This document shows, one piece after another, positions 49,613 through 61,659 of a stretch of 64,000 nt of DNA. Location: positions 63,412 through 127,411 of the forward strand of contig NZ_KB898037.1 of NCBI RefSeq assembly GCF_000377345.1, given 5' to 3'. Source of the DNA: Thioalkalivibrio sp. ALJ16. GTDB lineage: Bacteria; Pseudomonadota; Gammaproteobacteria; Ectothiorhodospirales; Ectothiorhodospiraceae. The position numbers and the translations under genes were made by a program. The notes under the pieces were generated by a model, which saw nothing but the letters and a program-made list of their open reading frames with translations, was not told where the DNA came from and ran no database searches. How positions within the stretch are numbered: the first letter of the stretch is position 1; every line of letters begins with the position of its first letter.

Positions 49613-50455
49613 CTACTGGATATGGGAGAGGATGCCGTCCAGCTCGTCGAGACTGTTGTATTCGATGACGAGCCGGCCCTTGCCCTGGCGGTTGTAACGG
49701 ACCTGTACCGGGGCCCCAAGCTGGTCGGACAGCCGCGTCTCGAGCTGGCGTACCTCCGGCGGGGGGGCGCTGTCCCGGCGTGGCTCGGGGGTGGCGGCGA
49801 GGACCTTTTTCACCAGTTGCTCGGTGGCACGGACGGACAGACCGCGCTTGACGACCGTGGCCGCGACGCCCGGCTGATCATCCAGCGCCAGTGCCAGCAG
49901 GCAGCGCGCATGGCCCATCTCCAGGCGGCCTTCATTCACGTGGTCCTTCACGGTGTCGTGCAGTTCCAGAAGGCGCAGCAGGTTGGTAACGGCCGTCCGC
50001 GAGCGGCCCACCGCGTCGGCCGCGGCCTGGTGGGTCATCTCGAATTCCGCGATCAGGCGGCGGATGGCCTGCGCCTCCTCCAGCGGGTTCAGATCCTCGC
50101 GCTGGATGTTCTCGATCAGGGCCATCGCGGCGGCGGCCTGATCGGGGATGTCGCGGACGACGGCCGGCACCGTCTCCAGCCCGGCGAGCTGGGCCGCGCG
50201 CCAGCGGCGCTCCCCTGCGATCAGCTCGTAGCCGTCCTGCAGCCGCCGGACCACGACCGGCTGCACGATACCCTGGGCGCGGATGGAATCGGCGAGTTCC
50301 GCCAGGGCGGCCTCGGCCATGTGCACGCGCGGCTGATACTTGCCGCGCCGGATCTGTTCGATCGGCAGCTGGTCGAGGCTGTCGCTGTCGTCACCGCCCG
50401 TCTGGGCACCGGAGAGCAGGGCGTCCAGGCCGCGGCCCAATCCTCGTTTCGCCAT
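49613..50455 (-). CDS. parB: Chromosome partition protein ParB
   Basis: The 280-residue CTPase/DNA-binding protein starts MAKRGLGRGLDALLSG and has GERRWRAAQLAG, ENIQREDLNPLEEAQA and a helix-turn-helix for parS. The start at 50455 avoids a low-quality extension. A matching parS lies in recF at 61565-61580. Confidence 0.96.
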   Translation of the reverse strand: MAKRGLGRGLDALLSGAQTGGDDSDSLDQLPIEQIRRGKYQPRVHMAEAALAELADSIRAQGIVQPVVVRRLQDGYELIAGERRWRAAQLAGLETVPAVVRDIPDQAAAAMALIENIQREDLNPLEEAQAIRRLIAEFEMTHQAAADAVGRSRTAVTNLLRLLELHDTVKDHVNEGRLEMGHARCLLALALDDQPGVAATVVKRGLSVRATEQLVKKVLAATPEPRRDSAPPPEVRQLETRLSDQLGAPVQVRYNRQGKGRLVIEYNSLDELDGILSHIQ

Positions 50456-50495
50456 GGTCAGTCGTTCCTGCTGGGACTCATTAGGATAGCGACGC

Positions 50496-51251
50496 TCAGC
50501 GCCGCAGCATCTCGCCGGCCAGGGCCAGGTACGCCACCGCTCCGCGCGAGGAGGCATCATACAACAAGGCTGGCTGGCCAAAACTGGGCGCCTCGGCGAG
50601 GCGGATGTTGCGCGGGATCACCGTGCGGAAGACGCGGTCGCCGAAGTGCCCGGTCAGCTGCGCCGAGACATCGCCGGAGAGGCGGTTGCGGGGGTCGAAC
50701 ATGGTCCGCAGCAGGCCGGAGATGCGCAGGTTCGGATTCGGCCCGCGCTGGATACTCTCGATGGTACGCATCAGTGCGGTCAGCCCCTCGAGGGCGTAGT
50801 ACTCGCACTGCATCGGGATCACCACGCCATCGGCCGCGACCAGGCCGTTGACCGTGAGCAGGTTCAGCGACGGCGGACAGTCGATCAGGATGTGGTCGTA
50901 GTCGCCGGCAATCGGGGTCAGGGCATCCTGCAGCCGGTATTCGCGGCGCTCCGACTCCATCAGGCGGACCTCGGCCACGGTGAGATCGCCATTGGCGGGG
51001 ATCAGGTCGTAGCCGGCCTCCACGCGGTGGGCGGCCGCGGCAACGGTGGCCTCGCCCAGCAGGACCTCGCAGGAGGTGGGATCGTCGGCGTGCTTGTCCA
51101 CCCCGGAGCCGGTGGTGGCGTTGCCCTGGGGATCCATATCCACCACCAGCACGCGCTTGCCCAGCCGCGCCAGGGATGCGGCCAGATTGACGCAGGTGGT
51201 GGTCTTGCCGACCCCGCCCTTCTGATTGGTGATCGCGAGTATGTCGGTCAC
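50496..51251 (-). CDS. parA: Chromosome partition ATPase ParA
   Basis: The 251-residue ATPase has the deviant Walker A KGGVGKTTTCVNLAASLA and DMDPQGNATTGSG. It is adjacent to parB and rsmG, as in most gammaproteobacteria near oriC. Confidence 0.96.
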   Translation of the reverse strand: MTDILAITNQKGGVGKTTTCVNLAASLARLGKRVLVVDMDPQGNATTGSGVDKHADDPTSCEVLLGEATVAAAAHRVEAGYDLIPANGDLTVAEVRLMESERREYRLQDALTPIAGDYDHILIDCPPSLNLLTVNGLVAADGVVIPMQCEYYALEGLTALMRTIESIQRGPNPNLRISGLLRTMFDPRNRLSGDVSAQLTGHFGDRVFRTVIPRNIRLAEAPSFGQPALLYDASSRGAVAYLALAGEMLRR

Positions 51252-51254
51252 GGG

Positions 51255-51867
51255 TCAGGTTCTCTCGATGATGGCGACATGGCGCTCGGCCGTCTCGCCG
51301 GGAATGGTAACCGGGTCCACCCGTTGGTACGACCACGGCCCCGGCAGGGGCTCGTCCACCACCCGGCGCTGGCCCAGCATGGCGAGCACCCGGCCGCCGG
51401 GGGCCACGGTATGCTCGACCCGCGCCAGCATGTCGGCCGGGGCCTTGAAGGCGCGCGACAGCACCGTAGTGTAGGGCGCGTCGGGATGGAAGTCCTCGAT
51501 CCGCGCGTGAATCGCCTCGACGTGGTGGAGGCCGGTGCGCCCGATCACGTTGCGCAGGAAACGGATGCGTTTGGCAGCGCTGTCCAGCAGGCAGAAGCTG
51601 CGTTCCCGCTCGACCACGGCCAGCACGAAACCGGGCAGGCCGGCACCCGTGCCGACATCCAGCACCCGGTCACCGTGGAGATAGGGGCTCAGGGTCAGGC
51701 TGTCCAGCACGTGGCGCGGGATCAGCTGGGCCGGGTCGCGCACCGCCGTCAGATTGTGCACCCGATTCCAGCGCAACAGCTCGTCGAGGTAGAACGCAAG
51801 GACCTCGCAGGCACGGGCATCCAGCCCCCAGGCCTCGGCGTAGGGTTGCAGGCGGGTGGCCCAGACC

Positions 51868-51878
<11 letters not shown>
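51255..51878 (-). CDS. rsmG: 16S rRNA (guanine527-N7) methyltransferase
   Basis: The 207-residue SAM enzyme has [16 protein letters not shown]. It methylates G527 of 16S rRNA. It overlaps mnmG by 11 bp. Confidence 0.95.
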
Positions 51879-53742
<1,864 letters not shown>

Positions 53743-53853
53743 GACCTCTGGAAACCCGGCCGCCGGACGGCCCGAAAACGTAAAATCAGCAGTTTAGCAG
53801 GAGTGGCGGCGGCGTCGAAGCGGCCGCAACGGGATCAGTGTTTCCCTGCGCCA

Positions 53854-55170
53854 TCACTTACCGATACAGAAACCGGCGAAGATCTCGCCGAGCAGGGCCT
53901 CGTGGTCCTGGCGACCCAGCAGGGCATCCAGCGCGGCCTCGGCCAGGCGCAGCTCCTCGGCGATCATGTCGGGCGCGGCGCTGGCCTCGATGCGACCCAG
54001 ATGCTGCGCCGCCCGGCGCAGGCCGTCGAGATGGCGAGCGCGCACGCTGAAGCGCTGCTGCCCGCCCTCCCCGGCACCCAGGCGCGCGACGATCGACTGC
54101 TTGAGTTCATCAATGCCGGTACCCGTGCGCGCCGAGATGACGATCCCCTCTCCGGCCCGGGAATCCTGTCCAACGCAGTCCTGCTTGTTCCAGACCGTGA
54201 GCCGCGGGATCTCGGGCGGGGCCTCCAGATCGGCGGCGGCCTCGGGCCGGGTCAGGTCCCGCAGCTCCAGGATCAGGTCGGCCCCTGTGGCGGCCTCGCG
54301 GGCACGCTGCATGCCGATCCGCTCCACCGGGTCATCGCTGGCATGCAGTCCGGCGGTATCGATCAGCTCCACCGGGATACCGTGGATGGCGATCGGCGAG
54401 CGCAGTACGTCGCGGGTGGTCCCGGGGCGGTCGGTGACGATCGCCACCTCGCTCTCCGCCAGGCGGTTCATCAGGCTGGACTTGCCGACGTTCGGGGCGC
54501 CCACCAGGGCCAGACGCAGGCCGTGCGCGAAGTACCGGGCCGGGCGCAGGCGCTCCAGGAGCGCACGGATGGTCGTGTGCAGATCCGTCGTACGCCGGGC
54601 GATGTCCGGGGCGGCCTCGGATTCGAGGTCGGTCTCGCCGAAGTCGATCTCGGCCTCGATGATCACCCGCATGTCGCGGATCGCGCGGGAGACCGGCTCC
54701 AGCTCCGCGGCCAGCGCCCCGTCGAGGCTGGAGCGGGCCAGGCGCGCGGCTGCGGCCGTCTGGGCATGGATCAGATCGGCGACGGCCTCGGCCTGCGCGA
54801 GGTCGAGGCGGCCGTTCAGAAAGGCCTGTTCGGTGAATTCGCCCGGCCGCGCACGGCGGGCGCCCAGGCTGACCGCCGCCGCGACCAGCGCCTCCAGCAG
54901 CACCGGGCTGCCATGGCCCTGCAGCTCGACCACGTCTTCGCCGGTGTAAGAATGGGGCGCGGGGAAATAGAGGATCAGGCCGTCGTCAATCGCCTCGCCG
55001 CTGGCCGGATCGGTGAAGCGGCCGTAGTGGGCGTGGCGCGGCCGCAGGTGCTCGCGGCCGGTCAGACGCCGCGCGATCGTCAGCGCCTCGGGGCCCGACA
55101 GGCGCACGACACCGATACCGCCGACCCCCGGCGGGGTGGCGACCGCGACGATGGTGTCCGTCACGGTCAC
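53854..55170 (-). CDS. mnmE: tRNA modification GTPase MnmE
   Basis: The 438-residue protein has the folate-binding domain, the G domain (VGAPNVGKSSLMNRLAE, GTTRDVLRSPI, DTAGLH) and the C-terminal CIGK. It is 111 bp upstream of mnmG and works with it. Confidence 0.97.
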   Translation of the reverse strand: MTVTDTIVAVATPPGVGGIGVVRLSGPEALTIARRLTGREHLRPRHAHYGRFTDPASGEAIDDGLILYFPAPHSYTGEDVVELQGHGSPVLLEALVAAAVSLGARRARPGEFTEQAFLNGRLDLAQAEAVADLIHAQTAAAARLARSSLDGALAAELEPVSRAIRDMRVIIEAEIDFGETDLESEAAPDIARRTTDLHTTIRALLERLRPARYFAHGLRLALVGAPNVGKSSLMNRLAESEVAIVTDRPGTTRDVLRSPIAIHGIPVELIDTAGLHASDDPVERIGMQRAREAATGADLILELRDLTRPEAAADLEAPPEIPRLTVWNKQDCVGQDSRAGEGIVISARTGTGIDELKQSIVARLGAGEGGQQRFSVRARHLDGLRRAAQHLGRIEASAAPDMIAEELRLAEAALDALLGRQDHEALLGEIFAGFCIGK

Positions 55171-55177
55171 GCGGCGC

Positions 55178-56884
55178 CTACTCCTTCTTCTTTTCCGGGT
55201 CCTGTCCAGCCTCGATCTTGCGCGTGATGTACCACTGCTGGGCGATGGAGAACAGGTTGTTGGTGAACCAGTACAGCACCAGGCCCGCCGGGAAGAAGGC
55301 GAAGAACACGGTGAACACGAACGGCAGTGCCATGAAGATCTTCTGCTGCACCGGGTCCATCGGCGGCGGGTTCAGCTTGTACTGCACGAACATGGACACG
55401 CCCATCAGGATCGGCAGGATGAAGTACGGGTCACGCGAGGACAGATCCTGGATCCACAGCCACCACGGGGCCTGGCGCAGTTCGACACTCTCCAGCAGCA
55501 CCCAGTACAGGGCGATGAATACCGGGATCTGCACCAGGATCGGGAGACAGCCGCCCAGCGGGTTGATCTTCTCCTTCTTGTACAGGTCCATCAGCGCCTG
55601 GTTCATGCGCTGCTTGTCGTCCTTGTAGCGCTCCTTCAGGGCCTGCAGCTTGGGCGCAACCTTGCGCATGCGCGCCATCGAGCGGTAGCTGGTCGCGGAC
55701 AGCTTGAAGAACACCAGCTTGATCAGGATGGTCAGAAGGACAATCGCCCAGCCCCAGTTGCCGACCACGGCGTAGATCTTGTCCAGCAGCCAGAACAGCG
55801 GCTTGGAGAGGAACGTAAAGATGCCGTAATCGACGGTCAGGTCGAGGCCGCGGGCAATCTGGGAGAGTTCGTCCTGCAGCTTGGGCCCGACCCACAGGCG
55901 GGTGGAGAACGAACCGGTCTCGCCAGCTGGGATCTGCAGGGACTCGGAATGCAGACCGATCAGGTACTCGTCACCGATTTCACCCGGAACGGCCCGCGCA
56001 TACAGGGCGTTGACCTCGTCTTCTCCCGGCACCCAGGCGGAGACGAAATAGTGCTGGATCATCGCGACCCAGCCGCCCTGCAGGCGCTGCTGGATCGGAT
56101 CGTCGCGCAGGGATTCGAAACGCTCGCGCTGGTAGCTGCCATCGAAATAGGCCGCGCCGGTAAAGGTGTACAGCCACCAGGATTCACGATCCGGCGTGGG
56201 ACCATGGCGGAGCTGGCGATACTGGCGGCCGCTCCAGGTCGAATCCGAGCGGTTGTGGACCTGGTAGTCGAGTTCGATCAGGTGCGAGCCGCGGGTGAAG
56301 GTGTAGGTCTTGATGACGTCAATATCGCCATCCTCGGAGGTCCAGCGCAGCGGGACCTCCAGGGTGTCCTCGCCCTCGGCCATCTCGAACCGGTCCTGAT
56401 CGACCTGGAAGTTGGCGTGATGCGAGGGGGCCCGGCCTTCCATGGAGCGGTCGTTCACGCGGTCATGGGTCAGCCCGCTCTGGGCGACATAGCCGCGCAG
56501 ACGGTGATCGAACAGGCGCACCGGGACCAGCGGGTCATCCTGAAGGTCCCGCGGATACTGCAGCAGATCGGCGCGCAGCAGGGTGGCGCCTCGGCTGTCG
56601 ATCAGGATCTCGTGGGTATCGGTACGCACCGTGATCTGGCGACGATCCGGCTCCTGCAAGGTGGTCACCCGGGGGCCATCGACCGCGGCCGGGTCGGTCT
56701 CGGCGTCGGTCTCGAACTGCGGGGCGTCCGGGACATCCTCCGGACGCGCGTCGGGATCATCCTCGGCCTGTTCGGCGGCGCGATCGGCCTGTGACGGGGT
56801 GCCGTAATCCTGGTTCCAGGCCTGCCACATCAGGAATAGGACAAAGGCCAGGGTCAGCCACAACAGGGGGCGAAGATTATCCAT
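55178..56884 (-). CDS. yidC: Membrane protein insertase YidC
   Basis: The 568-residue insertase has an N-terminal transmembrane helix, a large periplasmic domain and the conserved core (WGWAIVLLTILIKLVFF, SYRSMARMRKVAPKLQALKE, GGCLPILVQIPVFIALYWVL). It acts with or without SecYEG. It is 7 bp before mnmE and follows yidD. Confidence 0.97.
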   Translation of the reverse strand: MDNLRPLLWLTLAFVLFLMWQAWNQDYGTPSQADRAAEQAEDDPDARPEDVPDAPQFETDAETDPAAVDGPRVTTLQEPDRRQITVRTDTHEILIDSRGATLLRADLLQYPRDLQDDPLVPVRLFDHRLRGYVAQSGLTHDRVNDRSMEGRAPSHHANFQVDQDRFEMAEGEDTLEVPLRWTSEDGDIDVIKTYTFTRGSHLIELDYQVHNRSDSTWSGRQYRQLRHGPTPDRESWWLYTFTGAAYFDGSYQRERFESLRDDPIQQRLQGGWVAMIQHYFVSAWVPGEDEVNALYARAVPGEIGDEYLIGLHSESLQIPAGETGSFSTRLWVGPKLQDELSQIARGLDLTVDYGIFTFLSKPLFWLLDKIYAVVGNWGWAIVLLTILIKLVFFKLSATSYRSMARMRKVAPKLQALKERYKDDKQRMNQALMDLYKKEKINPLGGCLPILVQIPVFIALYWVLLESVELRQAPWWLWIQDLSSRDPYFILPILMGVSMFVQYKLNPPPMDPVQQKIFMALPFVFTVFFAFFPAGLVLYWFTNNLFSIAQQWYITRKIEAGQDPEKKKE

Positions 56885-56892
56885 GGGCGCGA

Positions 56893-57150
56893 CTACTTTG
56901 AAGGTCGGGTACTGGTGGAATCGGAGCGCGGAGCCGGGACCGGATCATAGCCTCCCGGGGACCACGGATGACAGCGCAGGATACGGCGCAGGCCGAGCCA
57001 GAAGCCGCGCAGAACGCCGTGGGTCTCCACGGCCTCGACGGTGTACGCCGAGCACGTCGGATAATGCCGGCAATGCGGGGCCATGAACGGCGAGATACCG
57101 TACTGGTAGGCGCGCACGGGCAGCAGGGCGATCTTGCGAAGCAGGCTCAT
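56893..57150 (-). CDS. yidD: Membrane protein insertion factor YidD
   Basis: The 85-residue protein begins [20 protein letters not shown] and has the [19 protein letters not shown] and [13 protein letters not shown] motifs of YidD. The start at 57150 overlaps the rnpA stop in an ATGA junction, conserved in gammaproteobacteria. Confidence 0.94.
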   Translation of the reverse strand: MSLLRKIALLPVRAYQYGISPFMAPHCRHYPTCSAYTVEAVETHGVLRGFWLGLRRILRCHPWSPGGYDPVPAPRSDSTSTRPSK

Positions 57151-57500
57151 TGCAAACGTTCCAGCAGGCGGTCGATCTCGGCACGCAGCGCGTGGCGGTC
57201 GGCGGTCACGGCGCTGCCCCGGGCCAGCACGATCAGATCCAGGGCCGGTAGGTCCGTTCGGCACTGGCGGAAGGCCTCGCGCACGATCCGCTTGATGCGA
57301 TTGCGGTCGCAGGCGCGCCGCACGTGGCGTTTGCCGACCGCCAGGCCCAGCCGGGCCTCGGCGCCCTCGGCAGGTCGGTAGAGCAGCGTCAGGTGGCGGC
57401 CGCGCTGGCGACCGGCATCTTCGAACACACGCTGATAGTCCGCGCCCGTCAGCAGGCGGACGTGGCGCGGAAAGGTCTGTACAGCAGGCGCCGCGGTCAC
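57147..57500 (-). CDS. rnpA: Ribonuclease P protein component
   Basis: RnpA assists the RNase P RNA in tRNA 5' maturation. Family motifs are [46 protein letters not shown] choose the GTG at 57500 (117 residues), just after rpmH, as in E. coli. The frame is open to an ATG at 57554 inside rpmH, giving 135 residues, and that start cannot be excluded. Confidence 0.93.
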   Translation of the reverse strand: MTAAPAVQTFPRHVRLLTGADYQRVFEDAGRQRGRHLTLLYRPAEGAEARLGLAVGKRHVRRACDRNRIKRIVREAFRQCRTDLPALDLIVLARGSAVTADRHALRAEIDRLLERLQ

Positions 57501-57522
57501 GGGAGCCGGCGCACTGCCCGGG

Positions 57523-57657
57523 TTACGGGCAGAGGCGCTTGCGGCCCTTGGCACGACGGGCGTTCAGGACCTTGCGGCCACCGCGGGTGGCCATGCGGGC
57601 CCGAAAGCCGTGCGTGCGGGCGCGAACGAGCCGGCTGGGTTGGAAGGTGCGCTTCAT
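57523..57657 (-). CDS. rpmH: 50S ribosomal protein L34
   Basis: The 44-residue protein begins [18 protein letters not shown] and has the basic [26 protein letters not shown]. It is complete, the first gene of the rpmH-rnpA-yidD-yidC-mnmE operon. Confidence 0.97.
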   Translation of the reverse strand: MKRTFQPSRLVRARTHGFRARMATRGGRKVLNARRAKGRKRLCP

Positions 57658-57693
57658 GTGAGTTCCCGTGACGCGTTGGTGAAAGGGCGGTGA

Positions 57694-57722
57694 AAACTAG
57701 CGTTATCCGGGCGCAAAGTCAA
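57694..57722 (-). promoter_or_regulatory. Sigma-70 promoter of rpmH
   Basis: TTGACT (minus strand, 57722-57717), 17-bp spacer, TAGTTT (57699-57694), 37 bp before the rpmH ATG. Confidence 0.6.
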
Positions 57723-57810
57723 TCCCGGTGTGGCCAGGCCGCTGGCACCCGGGGGGCGCATCGGCGTAGACTCGGGAGCTTCGATTCCCCGCCACCCAGG
57801 AGACCGTCGC

Positions 57811-59166
57811 GTGTCAGCCAATACCCTGTGGACAGCCTGTCTGGATCGCCTGCAGGGGAAGGTCAGCGAGCAGCAGCTGAACACCTGGCTGCGGCCCCTG
57901 CACGCCGAAGAGTCGGAGGGCACCCTGCGCCTGCTGGCACCCAACCAGTTCGTTTTCGAGCACGTGCGCGATCACCTGCTGAACGCGATCGAGGGCACGG
58001 TGAACGAACTGCAGCCCGCGGAAGGCGGCTGCCAGGTGCGGCTGGGTATCGGCGGCGCGGAATGGCCGCAGGAGGCGGTCGCGAGCCGGCGCGAGCGACC
58101 CGCGGCCGCCGAGCCACGTCGGGCCACGCCCCGTCCGCAGGGTCCAGTGAGTAACCTGAACCCGGCGTTCACCTTCGACACCTTTGTCGAGGGCAAGTCG
58201 AACCAGCTCGCGCGGGCGGCCAGCCTTCAGGTCGCGGAAAACCCGGGTGTGGCCTACAACCCCCTGTTCATCTACGGCGGTGTGGGCCTTGGCAAGACCC
58301 ATCTGATGCACGCGATCGGCCACAGTATCCTGGCGCGCCATCCGGAGGGGCGGATCATCTATCTGCATTCCGAGCGGTTTGTGGCCGACATGATCAAGGC
58401 GCTGCAGCACAACGCGATTGACGAATTCAAACAGCACTATCGGTCGGCCGATGCCCTGCTGATCGACGACATCCAGTTTTTCGCCGGCAAGGAGCGCTCG
58501 CAGGAGGAGTTCTTTCACACCTTCAATGCCCTGCTCGAAGGCCAGCAGCAGATCATCCTGACCTCGGATCGCTACCCGAAGGAGGTCGAGGGCCTGGAGG
58601 AACGCCTGAAGTCGCGCTTCGGCTGGGGCCTCACAATCGCGATCGAACCGCCGGAGCTGGAGACGCGGGTCGCGATCCTGCAGCGGAAGGCGGAGCAGGC
58701 CGGCATCGAGCTGCCCTCGGAGGTCGCGTTCTTCATGGGCAAGCGCATCCGGTCGAATATCCGCGAGCTCGAGGGATCGCTGCGGCGAGTGATCGCGAAT
58801 GCGCATTTCACCGGAAAGCCGATCACGCTGGATTTTGCCAAGGATGCGCTGCGCGACCTGCTGGCGGTACAGAACAAGCTGATTACACTGGAAAATATCC
58901 AGAAGACGGTGGCCGACTACTATCGCGTGAAGGTGGCGGATCTGCTCTCGACCCGCCGCAGCCGCTCGATCGCCCGGCCCCGGCAGATCGCGATGGCCCT
59001 GGCCAAGGAACTGACCCAGCACAGCCTGCCGGAGATCGGCCAGGCCTTTGGTGGGCGGGATCACACCACCGTGCTGCACGCCTGTCGCAAGATCGCCGAG
59101 CTGCGTGAAGCCGACGCCAGCCTGGACGAGGACTACTCGAATCTGCTGCGAACATTGAGCAGCTGA
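57811..59166 (+). CDS. dnaA: Replication initiator DnaA
   Basis: The 451-residue initiator begins at GTG ([20 protein letters not shown]) after an AGGAGA ribosome site. Domain III has Walker [17 protein letters not shown] and Walker B LLIDDIQF; domain IV has the [15 protein letters not shown] box-binding helix. The earlier in-frame ATG at 57730 is upstream of the family N-terminus. Confidence 0.97.
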   Translation: MSANTLWTACLDRLQGKVSEQQLNTWLRPLHAEESEGTLRLLAPNQFVFEHVRDHLLNAIEGTVNELQPAEGGCQVRLGIGGAEWPQEAVASRRERPAAAEPRRATPRPQGPVSNLNPAFTFDTFVEGKSNQLARAASLQVAENPGVAYNPLFIYGGVGLGKTHLMHAIGHSILARHPEGRIIYLHSERFVADMIKALQHNAIDEFKQHYRSADALLIDDIQFFAGKERSQEEFFHTFNALLEGQQQIILTSDRYPKEVEGLEERLKSRFGWGLTIAIEPPELETRVAILQRKAEQAGIELPSEVAFFMGKRIRSNIRELEGSLRRVIANAHFTGKPITLDFAKDALRDLLAVQNKLITLENIQKTVADYYRVKVADLLSTRRSRSIARPRQIAMALAKELTQHSLPEIGQAFGGRDHTTVLHACRKIAELREADASLDEDYSNLLRTLSS

Positions 59167-59412
59167 GGCCGTCAACCGCATGGGTGCACAAGCCTGTGGA
59201 TAAGCTGGGTGCAAACGCGGTATGAAACCGGGGAAAACGGATGGGCCAAAACTGTCCACAGGTTGGCAACAGGGTTCGCAGAGGTTCGCGGAGCCGAAAA
59301 GGATACGGCAAGCAATTGATAAAAAAGTGATTTATTGGACTTCTGCACAGGCCGGTCGGCCCTTTATTACTACGAATTGAATATCTAAATACTCTAGATA
59401 CAGGACATCGCC
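59167..59412. other. Probable oriC: DnaA-box region between dnaA and dnaN
   Basis: A perfect DnaA box (TGTGGATAA, 59195-59203) and a weaker one (CTGTCCACA near 59252-59260) are followed by an unusually AT-rich stretch (about 59310-59400) that could be the duplex-unwinding element. Gene orientation changes just to the left of dnaA. No gene fits the interval. The dnaA upstream gap has only a partial box. Confidence 0.6.
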
Positions 59413-60516
59413 ATGGAACTGTCTTTCAACCGCGAGACGATGACCGAAGCGCTGCAACGGATTGTAGGCGCGGCCGAGAAACGCTTGACGATGCCCATTC
59501 TCGGCAACGTGCGGCTACGCCCGGACGAACACGGCGCGATCCGCATGGATACGACGGACCTGGAGCTGGCCTGGCAGGCCGGGGCGGAAGGGACGATTCC
59601 GGGTGAATGCGATGTGACAGTATCGGTGCGCAAGCTGCTGGATGTGGTCAAGGCCGCCCCGGCGGACAGCGAGATCCGGGCACGGGTCGAGGGCGAGCGC
59701 ATGACCGTGGGGTTTGGCGGTTCCCGTTTCAGCCTCGCCACCCTGCCGGGCGCCGACTTCCCGGACTGGGAGGCGCGCGGGTCGGAGGTCGTGCTGGACG
59801 TGCCGCAAAACCGGCTGCGGCGATTGCTGGAGGCGACGATGTTCTCCATGGCACAGCAGGACGTGCGCTACTACCTGCAGGGTCTGCTGCTGGTGGCAAG
59901 CGGCACGAGTCTGCGGGCGGTCGCGACCGACGGGCATCGGCTGGCGCTCGCCGAGGTCGAGCTGGAGTCGCCGGTGGAAGGTCGGGTGGAGCGGATCGTG
60001 CCACGCAAGGCGGTGGCCGAGCTTCGGCGCAATCTGGCCGATGACGAGAGCTCGCTGCGGATTGGCTTCGGCGAGGACCAGGTCGTATTCGAACTGGGCA
60101 ATGCGGTCCTGCGCAGCAAGGTCATCGAAGGCCGCTTCCCGGATTACGAACGCGTGATCCCGTCCGATCTCCCGGCGACCCTGCGGGTGGATCGCGAGCT
60201 CTTGAAGCGGGCACTGGGTCGCGTAGCGATCGTCGCGAGTGACAAGTATCGCGGCGTGCGCATGGTGCTGGGCGAGAATGGTTGCCAGGTGATGACGCAC
60301 AACGCCGACCGGGAAGAGGCACAGGAGACGATCGAGGCCGAGTACGACGGCGGTCCGCTGGAGATCGGGTTCAACCTGGGCTATCTGGCGGACGTCCTCA
60401 ACGTGCTCGAGACGGAGCAGGTGCGGATCGGCTTGCGCGACGGCAACTCGTCGATCCTGATCCAGGCCGAGCCTCCGGGCGGTGCGCGCTACGTCGTGAT
60501 GCCGATGCGCCTGTAG
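59413..60516 (+). CDS. dnaN: DNA polymerase III beta sliding clamp
   Basis: The 367-residue clamp begins MELSFNRETMTEALQRIVGA and ends YVVMPMRL, with the typical three-domain layout and length. It is followed by recF. Confidence 0.97.
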   Translation: MELSFNRETMTEALQRIVGAAEKRLTMPILGNVRLRPDEHGAIRMDTTDLELAWQAGAEGTIPGECDVTVSVRKLLDVVKAAPADSEIRARVEGERMTVGFGGSRFSLATLPGADFPDWEARGSEVVLDVPQNRLRRLLEATMFSMAQQDVRYYLQGLLLVASGTSLRAVATDGHRLALAEVELESPVEGRVERIVPRKAVAELRRNLADDESSLRIGFGEDQVVFELGNAVLRSKVIEGRFPDYERVIPSDLPATLRVDRELLKRALGRVAIVASDKYRGVRMVLGENGCQVMTHNADREEAQETIEAEYDGGPLEIGFNLGYLADVLNVLETEQVRIGLRDGNSSILIQAEPPGGARYVVMPMRL

Positions 60517-60528
60517 GGCGAGGCGGGC

Positions 60529-61614
60529 GTGCTGGACTCGCTCTGGTGGCAGGGCGTACGCAATCTTCAGGAACAGAAACTGCGGCTGGCCCCCGGCATT
60601 AACCGCCTGGTTGGTCCCAACGGTGCCGGGAAGACCTCGGTGCTGGAAGCGGTGCATATCCTGGCCGCGGGTCGCTCGTTTCGTACCCAGCAATTGCGCC
60701 GAGTCGTGGCTACCGGGGCGGAGGGGCTCTGGGTCGGTGGCGAGGTGCGGGAACAGGGTTCGGGGGCTCACCGGATCGGGGTCTGCTGGGATGGGGCGCG
60801 GCGCTCGCGGCTGGATGGACGCTGGATGGAGGGGCACGCCGCCGTCGCGGAGTGGTTACCGGTTCGCGTGCTGCATGCGGGCTCCTTCGATCTGTTGACT
60901 GGCGGGCCGGACGAACGCCGGCGGCTGCTCGACTGGGGCGGCTTCCATGCGATTGTCGGGTATCGACAGGCCTGGCAACGCTGGCGGCGGGCCCACGAGC
61001 AGCGGAATGCGGCACTGCGGAATGGCGACCGCAGGGGGGCGCGCGAATTCGAGCGGCCACTGGTGGAATTTGGCGTCCAGGTCAGTGAGGCGCGGGCGCG
61101 CTATGTGGCCCAGTGGGACGCCGCAACCCGGGAGGCGGCGGGCGCGTTCGGGCTTTCGGAACGGCTTGGAGGCCTGAAGGTCTCGCTGCGTGCGGGTTGG
61201 GATCGGGAGCGCAGCCTGGAGGAGGCGCTGGAACGCAGTCGCCCCACGGACGAGGAGCGCGGGTTCGCGCAGGTCGGGCCGCAGCGAGCGGATCTCGACC
61301 TGCGTCTGGATGGGCGGCCAGCGGCCGAGGCCTCGCGCGGCGAACAGAAGCGGCTGGTGACGGCGCTGGTGGGGGGGCAGGCTCGGATGCTGGAGAAGGA
61401 GATCGGTCGGGCACCGGTGTTGTTGCTGGACGATGTGGTGTCCGAGCTGGACCGCGTGGTGGTGGAGGGATTGATGGCCGGCCTCGCGGACAGCGGCTGG
61501 CAGATCCTGGTCACGGCGGTGGAGGATTCGATCCCGGGGCTGGATCGGGGTGGGGCAGGTCAATTGTTCCACGTGAAACATGGTCGACTGTCCCCCGACC
61601 CTTTGGCTCCGTAA
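60529..61614 (+). CDS. recF: DNA replication and repair protein RecF
   Basis: The 361-residue SMC-like ATPase starts at GTG (MLDSLWWQGVRNLQEQ). It has Walker A GPNGAGKTSVLEAVH, the RGEQKRLVTAL signature and Walker B LLLDDVVSELD. Its last codons overlap a parS site, giving the QLFHVKHG tail. It starts 12 bp after dnaN. Confidence 0.96.
   Translation: MLDSLWWQGVRNLQEQKLRLAPGINRLVGPNGAGKTSVLEAVHILAAGRSFRTQQLRRVVATGAEGLWVGGEVREQGSGAHRIGVCWDGARRSRLDGRWMEGHAAVAEWLPVRVLHAGSFDLLTGGPDERRRLLDWGGFHAIVGYRQAWQRWRRAHEQRNAALRNGDRRGAREFERPLVEFGVQVSEARARYVAQWDAATREAAGAFGLSERLGGLKVSLRAGWDRERSLEEALERSRPTDEERGFAQVGPQRADLDLRLDGRPAAEASRGEQKRLVTALVGGQARMLEKEIGRAPVLLLDDVVSELDRVVVEGLMAGLADSGWQILVTAVEDSIPGLDRGGAGQLFHVKHGRLSPDPLAP
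61565..61580. promoter_or_regulatory. parS centromere site inside recF
   Basis: TGTTCCACGTGAAACA is a near-perfect 16-bp palindrome identical to the bacterial parS consensus (TGTTNCACGTGAAACA). It is in the recF reading frame, 34 bp from the stop. ParA and ParB genes lie 11 kb away. Confidence 0.92.
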
Positions 61615-61659
61615 CCCCCTGACGCATCCTGCCTCGCGCCCGACTGCGCCCATTCCTGA

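Noticed and set aside
57743-57758. Sigma-54-like sequence upstream of dnaA
   Set aside because: The -24 half (TGGCAC) matches but the -12 half reads GGGCG; housekeeping dnaA is unlikely to need sigma-54.
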